Below, piece after piece: positions 44,809 through 52,726 of a stretch of DNA of 64,000 nt. Below the pieces are notes generated by a model. It was given only the letters and a program-made list of their open reading frames with translations. It had not been told where the DNA came from and made no database searches. How positions within the stretch are numbered: position 1 is the first letter of the stretch; every line of letters begins with the position of its first letter. Both the position numbers and the translations under genes were made by a program. Location of the stretch: positions 3,410,001 to 3,474,000 of the forward strand of contig NZ_CP095078.1 in NCBI RefSeq assembly GCF_022919075.1, given 5' to 3'. The DNA is from Nocardioides sp. W7. GTDB lineage: Bacteria > Actinomycetota > Actinomycetes > Propionibacteriales > Nocardioidaceae.

Positions 44809-45965
44809 GGCGCCACCTCCGCGGCCAGGGAGAGCAGCAGCTCGTCGTCGTCGGGCAGGCCGAGCAGCGAGGTGCCGACGGGGGCGCCGTCGACGGTGCC
44901 GGTCGGCAGGCTGAGCTGGGGCGACCCGGTCAGCGAGGCCGGGACGACGAAGGCCAGGTTGCGATCGCGGTAGGCCAACAGCTCGGCGTGCGGGAGGTCG
45001 CGGCGCGGGGCAGGGGCGATCGCGGTGGGCAGCACCGCCACCGCGTCGTGCAGGAGTACGCCGAGCCGGGCCCGCAGGTCGGCGCGCAGCGTCTCGGCGG
45101 CGGCGACCTGCTCGTCGGTGATGTCGGCGGCGGCGCGGATCCGGTCCTCGATCCCCTCGCCGAGCACCGGGCGCGCACCGGTCACCCAGGCGCCGTTGCT
45201 CTCCCACAGCTGGCGGCTCATCAGCGGCCAGAAGACGCTGGTCAGCTCGGTGGGGAGCGGGTCGGTCACGAGTGGCGCCTCGACCAGCTCGAGCCCGAGC
45301 AGGCCCGCCCACCGCTCGGCGGCGGCGCGGGTCGCGGCGGCCGCGCCGGGGTCGGCGCGCTCGAGCAGGTCGGTGAGCAGCACCAGGTGCCCGACCATGC
45401 GCAGGGAGGCGGGTACGTCGGCCAGCACGGCGAACGCGGCCGCGACCGGGTCGACCGTGCGTCCCAGCAGCCCGACCGTGTCGAAGCCGGGCGCCATCGG
45501 CCGGATCCCGGCCACGTCGATCCGGCCGTGCGTCGGCCGCAGCCCGACCAGCCCGCAGAAGGCCGCCGGCACCCGGATCGAGCCGCCGGTGTCGGTGCCG
45601 ATCCCGAGGTCGGCCTCGCCCGCGGCGACCGCGCTCGCGGAGCCGCTCGACGACCCGCCGGGCACCCGGTCCGGGGCGGCCGGGTTGGCCGGCGTACCGA
45701 AGTGGCTGTTGACGCCGAACATCCCCATCGCCAGCTCGTCGGTCGCGGTCTTGCCGACCACGCTGGCCCCGGCGGCGAGCACGGTCGCCACCGCCGCGGC
45801 GTGGGCGTCCGCCGGCGGCCCGGCCGCGAGCGTCGGGTTGCCGGCCGCGGTCACCCGGTCGGCCACGTCGAACAGGTCCTTGACGACCACCCGCAGTCCG
45901 TCCAGGGCACCCGAGCCCGTGGGCGCGAGGGTCAGCGCGCCGTCGGGGGCAAGGGCGGTGCTCAC
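44805..45965 (-). CDS. Amidase (amidase-signature family) 2
   Basis: 386 residues. Triad: Lys in RVVVKDLFD, cis-Ser in GGSSSGSASAV, nucleophile Ser in GTDTGGSIRVPAAFCG, all intact. It is somewhat short for the family (about 450), lacking part of the usual N-terminal helices. GTG 45965 overlaps the monooxygenase stop. Cytosolic amide hydrolase of unknown substrate. Confidence 0.88.
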   Translation of the reverse strand: MSTALAPDGALTLAPTGSGALDGLRVVVKDLFDVADRVTAAGNPTLAAGPPADAHAAAVATVLAAGASVVGKTATDELAMGMFGVNSHFGTPANPAAPDRVPGGSSSGSASAVAAGEADLGIGTDTGGSIRVPAAFCGLVGLRPTHGRIDVAGIRPMAPGFDTVGLLGRTVDPVAAAFAVLADVPASLRMVGHLVLLTDLLERADPGAAAATRAAAERWAGLLGLELVEAPLVTDPLPTELTSVFWPLMSRQLWESNGAWVTGARPVLGEGIEDRIRAAADITDEQVAAAETLRADLRARLGVLLHDAVAVLPTAIAPAPRRDLPHAELLAYRDRNLAFVVPASLTGSPQLSLPTGTVDGAPVGTSLLGLPDDDELLLSLAAEVAP

Positions 45966-47386
45966 GCGCCGGCCCCGTCGTACGACGCCAGGAAGCCGCC
46001 GACGAGCTCCTCGACCTCGTCGAACGGGTAGAACCGGTGGGCCTGCCCGCGCACGACCGCGGCGGAGCCGGAGTAGAAGCGCTCGTACTGCACGTGCCGG
46101 CCGGCGAACTCCGAGCCGACGACGTCCCAGGCCAGCTTGAACAGCTTGACCCGCTCGCGCACCGGAAGGAGGTCGGAGCCCATCACGACCTCCATCGCCG
46201 CGGCCTGGACCGGATCGTCGAGATCGGCCAGCGAAGCCGGCACCTGGATGACCCCGCCGCCGGCGAGCTCGCCGAGCAGCCTGACCGCGCGCGGGTAGAC
46301 CTCGGTCTGCATGCCGAGCGCGGCGTAGAGGTACTTGCCGGCCGGGCGCCACAGGCCGTACTCGTCGACCTCGGCGCGGGCGTGCGCGGCCTCGGTCAGC
46401 GCCTCGGACACGGTCTGGATGGTGGCGATCTCGGCGAGCTGGCCCTTGATGGCGAGGTCGGATTCGCGGCCGTTGGCCTTGACGACCAGGCTGGCGACGC
46501 CGGTGACGAAGCGCAGCTTCGCGGTGAGTCGCACGATCGACTGCAGGTTGCCGATCTGGTGGGCGGCGGTGCCGAAGAACTGACTGTTGATCACGCCGAC
46601 GTCGCCGGCGGCGAAGACGCTCGACCACGGCACCAGCACCCGGTCGAAGACGACCATCGCGTCGGTCTCGTCGTAGCGCGCCGAGAGCGGGTAGTCGAAC
46701 GACGAGCCGGCAGTGGCGTAGGGACGGCGGCACAGCAGCCGCAGGCCCGACGTCGCGATCGGTACGACGAACGACAGCGCGCGCTCGGACTCGTGCGGGG
46801 CGAGCGGTCGGACGCTGGTCACGAAGATCGCGTCGGCCACGGCGGCGCCGGTGCCGAGCATCTGGGCGCCGTCGACGACGATGCCCTCCTCGGTCTCCTC
46901 GACCAGCCGCACCGGGGTGACCCGGCTGGTCGGGTCGTGCGGGTTCTGCTGCGGCGGCACGATCGAGTTCGTGATCCACAGCCCCGCCGCGGCCGCGGAG
47001 TCGTGGTAGCCGACGACGTGCTTGCCGAGGCGGTGGGTCGCGGTGTCGAAGAGCTCGGGCCGCGACGCGAAGCCGGCGAGCAGCCCGGAGACGTGGTCGG
47101 GGCCGCGTCCGATGAAGCCGTGGGTCAGCCGGGACCACTCGTCGAGGGCGACCTTGCGCCGCTCGTGCTGCTCCCGGGTGCGCGGCATGGTGAAGATCGC
47201 GAGCCGTCCGGTCTCGGGGTCGACGAGCGGCGAGCCCGGCACGCAGGCGGCGTCGTACACCCCGGCCATGGTGTCGACGACGCCGGCGAACGCGGGGTGC
47301 TCGGCGACGTTGGCGACCAGCTCCCCGTCGACGTGGACCGCGCGGCCGTCGTCGAGAGAGGTGCGGTAGTCGGATCCGGTACGCAT
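45962..47386 (-). CDS. HpaB-family (4-hydroxyphenylacetate 3-monooxygenase-type) oxygenase
   Basis: 474 residues. N-terminal HpaB_N-like part (about 1-265) with YHDSAAAAGLWITNS and FDRVLVPW, and the acyl-CoA-dehydrogenase-like C-terminal domain. Members use FADH2 to hydroxylate phenols or other electron-rich rings, with a separate flavin reductase; no reductase gene is visible here. ATG 47386 has GGAGAAG upstream; a 16-bp gap follows the previous gene, the largest in this operon. Confidence 0.88.
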   Translation of the reverse strand: MRTGSDYRTSLDDGRAVHVDGELVANVAEHPAFAGVVDTMAGVYDAACVPGSPLVDPETGRLAIFTMPRTREQHERRKVALDEWSRLTHGFIGRGPDHVSGLLAGFASRPELFDTATHRLGKHVVGYHDSAAAAGLWITNSIVPPQQNPHDPTSRVTPVRLVEETEEGIVVDGAQMLGTGAAVADAIFVTSVRPLAPHESERALSFVVPIATSGLRLLCRRPYATAGSSFDYPLSARYDETDAMVVFDRVLVPWSSVFAAGDVGVINSQFFGTAAHQIGNLQSIVRLTAKLRFVTGVASLVVKANGRESDLAIKGQLAEIATIQTVSEALTEAAHARAEVDEYGLWRPAGKYLYAALGMQTEVYPRAVRLLGELAGGGVIQVPASLADLDDPVQAAAMEVVMGSDLLPVRERVKLFKLAWDVVGSEFAGRHVQYERFYSGSAAVVRGQAHRFYPFDEVEELVGGFLASYDGAGA

Positions 47387-47402
47387 GTTCTTCTCCTGCT
47401 GC

Positions 47403-48380
47403 TCAGGTGGTGAGGATCGCGGCGTCGCCGGGGCCGGCGAACAGGTCCTCGACGGTGAACGGGGTGCTGATCAGCCCGTCGGCGAGCGAGTAGGCGACGA
47501 GCTGGTCGAGCATCCGCCGGTTGGCGGCGACTCCCGAGGCCCACAAGTCGGGGCCGAGGCGGCGCTCGGTCTCCAGGAGCTCCTCGAGCTGCCAGGGCAG
47601 CACCGTGTCGAGCGCGGTGGAGTCGAACAGGTCGGCGCGAGCCAGCCGCTGGGACTCGGTGAAGGCCCGGTAGAGCGCCATCGGCAGCTCGGGGTGAGCC
47701 TCGGCGAGCGGTCGCTTGATCGCCAGCACGTGCATGGCCGGAAAGATCCCGGTCTGCTCGAAGTACTCCACCTCGACGGGGCGCGGGTCCTCGAAGAGCC
47801 GTCGTACGCCGTCGCCGGGCCAGGTCGACGGCGCCCGGGCGGTCATCAGCGCGTCGATCTCGCCGGCCGCGAGCAGCTCGGCCAGGCTCGCGTCGGTACG
47901 CCGCTCGACGGTGAAGCCCGGCGGGTAGTGCTGCGGGTGCTCGTCGCCGGCCCGGGCCTCCTCCAGCCCGCCGGTGACGTACGTCGGTGCGAACCGGTCG
48001 AGCCCGAAGTGGTCGTGCAGCATCCCGCGCAGCCAGACGGCGGCGGCCATGTCGAAGACCGGGATGCCGATCCGGCGGCCCGCCAGGTCGGCCGGGACCT
48101 TGGCCCCGCTGTGCTCGCCGACGAAGACGCACGAGAGCCGGAAGTGGCGCGATGGGAACACCGGCACCGCCAGGTACGGCCGAGCCGGGTCCTCGAGGCT
48201 GCGCAGGTACGTCGCCACCGGGAACTCGCACACGTCGTAGGTGTGCTCGACGGTCTGCTGGTTGAACAGCGCCTGCACCCCGCTCAGGGCGACCTCGGCG
48301 CTCACCCCCTCGACGATGACCCGGCCGGCGGCCAGTGGGCGGGTGCGGGCGGAGTCGGACAGCCCGATCGTGATCCTCAT
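47403..48380 (-). CDS. 4,5-dihydroxyphthalate-decarboxylase-like / NMT1-fold protein
   Basis: 325 residues, no signal peptide or lipobox, so it is cytosolic. The start MRITIGLSDSARTRPL, LAVPVFPSRHFR and GRRIGIPVFDMAAAVWLRG resemble 4,5-dihydroxyphthalate decarboxylases, which share the periplasmic-binding-protein fold. It could be a decarboxylase or a ligand-binding protein. ATG 48380 has AGGAGAGG upstream and overlaps the regulator stop (ATGA). Confidence 0.75.
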   Translation of the reverse strand: MRITIGLSDSARTRPLAAGRVIVEGVSAEVALSGVQALFNQQTVEHTYDVCEFPVATYLRSLEDPARPYLAVPVFPSRHFRLSCVFVGEHSGAKVPADLAGRRIGIPVFDMAAAVWLRGMLHDHFGLDRFAPTYVTGGLEEARAGDEHPQHYPPGFTVERRTDASLAELLAAGEIDALMTARAPSTWPGDGVRRLFEDPRPVEVEYFEQTGIFPAMHVLAIKRPLAEAHPELPMALYRAFTESQRLARADLFDSTALDTVLPWQLEELLETERRLGPDLWASGVAANRRMLDQLVAYSLADGLISTPFTVEDLFAGPGDAAILTT

Positions 48381-49303
48381 GCCTCTCCTCTGCTGCTGAT
48401 GACGCTCTCGACGCGGGAGCGGAGAGCGGTGCTGAAGCGGCCGTCGAGCTCCCACTCGATGGCGATGACCTGGCCGACGCGCTCCTCGAGCCCGGCGGGG
48501 AGCGGAACGGCGTTGTTGACGACGACCACGGCCGCATCGTCGAGACGAGGGTCGCCGTCCAGGTCGGGCGGGGCGTCCGGGTCGAACTCGATGCCCTCGA
48601 TGACCCCCGGGTAGTACTGGCCCACGATCGCGGTCATCCACTGCACGCCGCGGCGGCTCGGGGCGACCACGACGATCCTCTCGCGGTCCCGGACGTCGAT
48701 CAGGCGCCGCAGGGCCGAGGGCGAGGCGACCAGGTTGAGCTCGATGACCTGGTCGAGGTCGCGGACCAGCCCGTCGATGTCGTTGAGGTGGAAGATGGGT
48801 ACGGCGACCGCGTCGAACTCCTCGTCGAGCAGTCGGCCCCGGGCGTCGGCGAGCAGCACCGGCTGCACCTCGACGCCGCTGGCCCGCTGCACCAGGTCCT
48901 GCACGTGCCGCAGGTCCCGCTCGTTGCACTCCACGACCGCGATCCGCCGCATCGAGTCGACCCGGTGCAGGGCGACCTCGACCATCGAGGTCAGGTCGGC
49001 GGCCGAGAACCCGAGCCGGCGGGCCCGGAGCAGCATCTCGTCGAGCTCCGCGGACACCACGTCGCGCGGGTCGACGGTCGCCGAGTCGGGCGGCAGCACG
49101 AAGGTGCCGCGCCGCGGGACGGTGCGGACCCGGCCGCCGCTGGCCAGCCGGCCGATCGCCCGGTCGACGGTCGAGGAGTTGGAGCCGAGCTCGGTGGCGA
49201 GCGCGCGGCACGACGGCAGCCGGGACCCGACCGGGTAGAAGCCGGTGAGCACCCGGTCCAGCAGCCTGCGGTAGATCTCGTCGACGCCCGGTGCGACCTC
49301 CAT
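48377..49303 (-). CDS. GntR-family transcriptional regulator with PBP-like effector domain
   Basis: 308 residues. Winged helix at 1-72 (VGSRLPSCRALATELGSNSSTVDRAI is the recognition region), then a C-terminal domain that looks like a two-lobe ligand-binding fold rather than FCD or UTRA. Placed inside the right operon, it is the best candidate to bind the shared 72-bp element and sense a pathway compound. ATG 49303 shares one base with the previous stop. Confidence 0.8.
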   Translation of the reverse strand: MEVAPGVDEIYRRLLDRVLTGFYPVGSRLPSCRALATELGSNSSTVDRAIGRLASGGRVRTVPRRGTFVLPPDSATVDPRDVVSAELDEMLLRARRLGFSAADLTSMVEVALHRVDSMRRIAVVECNERDLRHVQDLVQRASGVEVQPVLLADARGRLLDEEFDAVAVPIFHLNDIDGLVRDLDQVIELNLVASPSALRRLIDVRDRERIVVVAPSRRGVQWMTAIVGQYYPGVIEGIEFDPDAPPDLDGDPRLDDAAVVVVNNAVPLPAGLEERVGQVIAIEWELDGRFSTALRSRVESVISSRGEA

Positions 49304-50649
49304 CAGCTGCTCGCCAGTCGCGACAGGTGGGGGAGACCGGCCCTGGTGACCAGCTCGGCGGCGACCGGCCGCGACTGCGCGGCCAGCTCGGCCGGGTCGA
49401 CCTGCGTCACCTCGAAGTCCAGGACGCTGGCCCGGCCGTCGACCCAGACCTCCTTGACCTCGCGCGTCCCGGCCACGAACACCACCGCCTGGTACGGGTC
49501 GTGGACGTTGGCCAGCGTCGGGCCGGTGCCGTCGAGGACGACGACGTCGGCCTTCTTGCCCACCTCGAGGCTGCCGATGGAGTCCTCCATCCGCAGCGCA
49601 CGGGCCCCGCCGACGGTCGCCATCTCCCAGGCCTCGAAGGCGCTCATCGCCGTCGCCTGCTGGTGGTGCACCCGGGCCAGCAGGGCCGCGGACTTCATGG
49701 CCTGCAGGAAGTCCTGGGAGTCGTTGGAGGCCGCCCCGTCGACGCCGATCCCGACGTCGACGCCGAGCTGCCGCAGCTCGGCGACCGGCGCGACGCCGCT
49801 GGCCAGGATCATGTTGGCGACCGGGTTGTGGGCGACGCCGACCCGGTGCTCGGCCATCAGCTGTCGGTCGGCGCGGTCCATCCACACGCAGTGCGCGGCC
49901 AGGGTCGGGGCCGCGAACAGCCCCTCGTGCGCGCAGTGCCCGACCACCGTGCGACCGGTCCGCTCGAAGGTCGCGGTGACCTCCTCGCGGATCTCCTGCA
50001 CGTGGATGTGCACACCGTGCCCGCCGCCGGCGGCGTACTCGATCGAGCGGGCGAACAGCTCGTCGCTCTGGCCGCCGAGCGCGCCGATGCCGACCCGGAA
50101 GGTCTGCAGCCGGCTGCCGCCCACCGCCTCCCGCAGCGCGTCGTGCTCCTCGATCTGGCGCTGGATCGGACGGCCGCCGCGGTCGCCCGCGCCGAAGGAG
50201 AGCACGCCGCGCAGGCCGAGCTCCTCGAGCGCGTCGACGACCCCGGGGGTCACCGGTGGGGCGTCGGCGCCCGGGTGGCAGACGAACATGTCGTTGGCGG
50301 TCGTGACGCCGCTGCGCAGCATCTGGATGCCGCTGAGCATGGTGCCGAGGTACGCCGAGCGCCGGTCCAGGTGCGGGCTGACCGGGTTGATCAGGGCGCA
50401 GATCCACTCCCACAGGGTGTAGTCGCTGGCGATGCCGGTGATCAGCCCCTCGGAGAAGTGACCGTGGGTGTTGACGAAGCCGGGGGAGACGATGTCGTAC
50501 GCCGACCCGTGCACCTCGGCGTCCGGGTGCGCGGCGACCAGCTCGTCGTACGTCCCGACGGCCGTGATCCGGTCGCCGTCCAGGACGACCCCGCCGTCGG
50601 CGATCGGCTCGGGTGCGAGCACCCACGCACCCCGGATGAGCACCGTCAT
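49303..50649 (-). CDS. Amidohydrolase, TRZ/ATZ family (paralogue of 25209-26621)
   Basis: 448 residues. Ligands: NTHGHFSEG, HIHVQEIREE, AHCVWM and GVDGAASND. The stretch VANMILASGVAPVAELR and the following GAASNDSQDFLQAMKSAALL are nearly the same as in the left-operon enzyme, showing duplication. Probable deaminase of an N-heterocycle or aminated intermediate. Coupled by ATGA and TGATG overlaps. Confidence 0.88.
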   Translation of the reverse strand: MTVLIRGAWVLAPEPIADGGVVLDGDRITAVGTYDELVAAHPDAEVHGSAYDIVSPGFVNTHGHFSEGLITGIASDYTLWEWICALINPVSPHLDRRSAYLGTMLSGIQMLRSGVTTANDMFVCHPGADAPPVTPGVVDALEELGLRGVLSFGAGDRGGRPIQRQIEEHDALREAVGGSRLQTFRVGIGALGGQSDELFARSIEYAAGGGHGVHIHVQEIREEVTATFERTGRTVVGHCAHEGLFAAPTLAAHCVWMDRADRQLMAEHRVGVAHNPVANMILASGVAPVAELRQLGVDVGIGVDGAASNDSQDFLQAMKSAALLARVHHQQATAMSAFEAWEMATVGGARALRMEDSIGSLEVGKKADVVVLDGTGPTLANVHDPYQAVVFVAGTREVKEVWVDGRASVLDFEVTQVDPAELAAQSRPVAAELVTRAGLPHLSRLASS

Positions 50650-51509
50650 GCGGGCCGGCCGCTCGCGTAGTCGAACGCGTCCGGCCGGGGCGCGACCAGG
50701 TCGGCGTACAGCTCCGGTCGGCGAGCGCGCAGCAGGCCGGGGACGGAGTCGAAGGGCTTCGGCTCGGTGATCGAGTCGTCGTGGTCGCGCAGCCAGCGGA
50801 CCCGCTCCAGGTCGAGGGTGGCGACGACCAGCTCGCGCCGGCCGGCCTGGGCCAGCACGTGCTCGGGGCCGGTGATCATCGCGGCGCCCTGCTCCTCGCC
50901 CCACAGGTTGTTGGTGAGGCCGACGTAGCAGAGGTTCTCGATCGCCCGGGCCTGGTTGATGACCTGCCAGTTGCGGGTCAGGTTGGTGAACCCGCCGCCG
51001 GCCGGGGAGAGGATGACCTCGGCGCCGCGCAGCGCGACGATCCGGGCGACCTCCGGGGTCCACATCTCCGAGCAGACGACGATGCCGAACGGCACCCCGT
51101 CGATCTCGACGTTGCCGAACACCTGGCCCGGCGAGGTCAGCACGCCGCTGGTCTGCTCGGCGGGGATGGTGGCCGGGTGGGTGCGCTCGTAGCGCAGCAG
51201 GGTGGCGCCGTCGCGGCCGGTCACGTAGACCACGAGCCGGTTGAGTCCGTCCTCGCAGATCTCGTTGCGCGACCAGACGACGTTCAGGTCACCGGCCTTC
51301 GCGGCGGCCGTGAGTGCCGGCCCCGCGTCGTACGACGGGATCGTGAGGTCGACCGGCCCGGGGCTGAACTCGGGGAAGCAGATCAGGTCCGCGCCTGCTG
51401 CTGCGGCCTGCTCCACGAGCGCCACCGCGTGCTGGATGTTGGGGCTGCCGTCGTCGCCCGGGATGCGGCGGGGCTGGGCCATCGCGAGGGTGAAGGAGGA
51501 GCGGGTCAT
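50646..51509 (-). CDS. Nitrilase-superfamily protein with Lys-to-Arg change
   Basis: 287 residues, carbon-nitrogen hydrolase fold. Glu 47 (FPEF) and Cys 146 (VVCSEMW) are present, but the position of the catalytic lysine (usually Y-x-K-x-H) reads Y-E-R-T-H, with Arg 109. It may have altered or lost hydrolase activity, or use another lysine. First gene of the right operon, with ATG 51509 placed 7 bases after the -10, without a ribosome site. Confidence 0.85.
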   Translation of the reverse strand: MTRSSFTLAMAQPRRIPGDDGSPNIQHAVALVEQAAAAGADLICFPEFSPGPVDLTIPSYDAGPALTAAAKAGDLNVVWSRNEICEDGLNRLVVYVTGRDGATLLRYERTHPATIPAEQTSGVLTSPGQVFGNVEIDGVPFGIVVCSEMWTPEVARIVALRGAEVILSPAGGGFTNLTRNWQVINQARAIENLCYVGLTNNLWGEEQGAAMITGPEHVLAQAGRRELVVATLDLERVRWLRDHDDSITEPKPFDSVPGLLRARRPELYADLVAPRPDAFDYASGRPA

Positions 51510-51516
51510 GGCCGGG

Positions 51517-51522
51517 AGCGTA
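51517..51522 (-). promoter_or_regulatory. -10 TACGCT of the right operon, leaderless start
   Basis: TACGCT on the minus strand, 28 bases after the shared element and 7 bases before ATG 51509. Spacing is identical to the left operon promoter. Confidence 0.55.
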
Positions 51523-51550
51523 GGGACGCCGGAAGGCGCAGAACGGCCCC

Positions 51551-51622
51551 GTAACTGGCTGTTTACGGCCCTCCCGACATCTTCTCGACTGTGTTACATG
51601 AGCGGGGACAGGGGGACAGCAG
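51551..51622 (-). promoter_or_regulatory. Shared 72-bp element, copy 2 (right operon)
   Basis: Minus-strand copy of the element at 18647-18718: 60 of 72 bases identical, the same GTAA half-site spacing (31 bases) and the same GTAAACAG-N3-GTTAC end. It lies in the spacer between the leftward nitrilase operon and the rightward AbrB/deacetylase genes, so it could control both. Confidence 0.8.
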
Positions 51623-51673
51623 AGACTCGTGTGACGTGGCCCGCATCGTCCGTCCGACCCGTCGGGACGGGTC

Positions 51674-51679
51674 TACGGT
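51674..51679 (+). promoter_or_regulatory. -10 TACGGT for the AbrB-type gene
   Basis: TACGGT followed by 6 bases and GTG 51686, with no ribosome site: another probable leaderless start. It decides for 51686 over GTG 51680. Confidence 0.4.
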
Positions 51680-51685
51680 GTGCCC

Positions 51686-52726
51686 GTGCCGAGGTCCCTG
51701 CGCCCCTGGCTGCTGCTGCTCGCGCTGGCCGCGGGCGTGTCGGTGGCCTTCACCCTTGCCCACCTGCCCACGCCGCTGCTCTTCGGCGGCCTGGTCGGGG
51801 CGCTCGTGTACGCCGTGACCCGGCCGACCGTGCCGCTGCGGCTGCCGGACCGATGGTTCACCACCGGCCAGGCGGTCGTCGGCGTGCTCGTCGGCGCGTC
51901 CGTCGACTGGGGCAGCCTGCGCTCGCTCGGCGTCAGCTGGCTCGTCGTCGCGCTGGTGTCCTGCTTCTCGCTGGTCGTCTCCGTGCTGGCCGGGCAGCTG
52001 CTGATGCGGCACGGCGTCTCGCGGGTGACCGCGACGTTCGCCTCCATCGCCGGCGGGGCGGCCGGCCTGACCGCCGTCTCCGACGAGCTCGGTGCCGACT
52101 CCCGGGTCGTCGCGAGCCTGCAGTACCTCCGGCTGCTCGTCGTACTCGTCACGATGCCGCTGGTCGCGACCCTGGTCTTCGACGCCCGCGAGGACGCCGA
52201 CCCGCTCGACGTCGCCGCTCACTCGCTGCCCACCGACCTGGCCTTCGCGCTGCTCGCGATCGTCGTCGGGCTGGTCGGCGGGCGGCTGCTGCGCTTCCCG
52301 ACGCCGGCGATCCTCGGCCCGCTCGCCGCCGCCGCGCTGCTCACCCTGGTGCCCGCCTTCGGCGACGCCCAGGTGCCGTGGGTGGTCGCTGCCGTCGGGT
52401 ACGCCGTCATCGGGATCCAGGTCGGCCTGAAGTTCACCGTCGCCAGCCTCCGCCAGATCGGCCGGATGCTGCCCACCGCGCTCCTCACCATCGTGACCAC
52501 CCTGGTCTCCTGCGCCGGCCTCGGCTGGCTGCTGGTCGCGCTGACCGACGCCGAGCCGCTCGACGCCTACCTGGCGACCAACCCCGGCGGCATCTACGCC
52601 GTGCTCGGCATGTCCGCCGCCACCGGCGGCGACGTCACCTTCGTGGCCGCCACCCAGGTGCTCCGGCTCCTCATCGTGCTCGGCAGCGCGCCCTTCGTGG
52701 CCGCCTACCTGAGGAGATTCGAGTGA
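51686..52726 (+). CDS. AbrB-family (PF05145, AmoA-like) membrane protein
   Basis: 346 residues, about ten hydrophobic segments arranged as two similar halves, each with the AbrB_dom pattern (LLFGGLVGALVYAV and ILGPLAAAALLTLV). Known members are uncharacterised putative transporters or regulators. It overlaps the downstream deacetylase gene (GTGA) and is divergent from the right operon, so it may move the substrate or product of the pathway. Confidence 0.75.
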   Translation: MPRSLRPWLLLLALAAGVSVAFTLAHLPTPLLFGGLVGALVYAVTRPTVPLRLPDRWFTTGQAVVGVLVGASVDWGSLRSLGVSWLVVALVSCFSLVVSVLAGQLLMRHGVSRVTATFASIAGGAAGLTAVSDELGADSRVVASLQYLRLLVVLVTMPLVATLVFDAREDADPLDVAAHSLPTDLAFALLAIVVGLVGGRLLRFPTPAILGPLAAAALLTLVPAFGDAQVPWVVAAVGYAVIGIQVGLKFTVASLRQIGRMLPTALLTIVTTLVSCAGLGWLLVALTDAEPLDAYLATNPGGIYAVLGMSAATGGDVTFVAATQVLRLLIVLGSAPFVAAYLRRFE

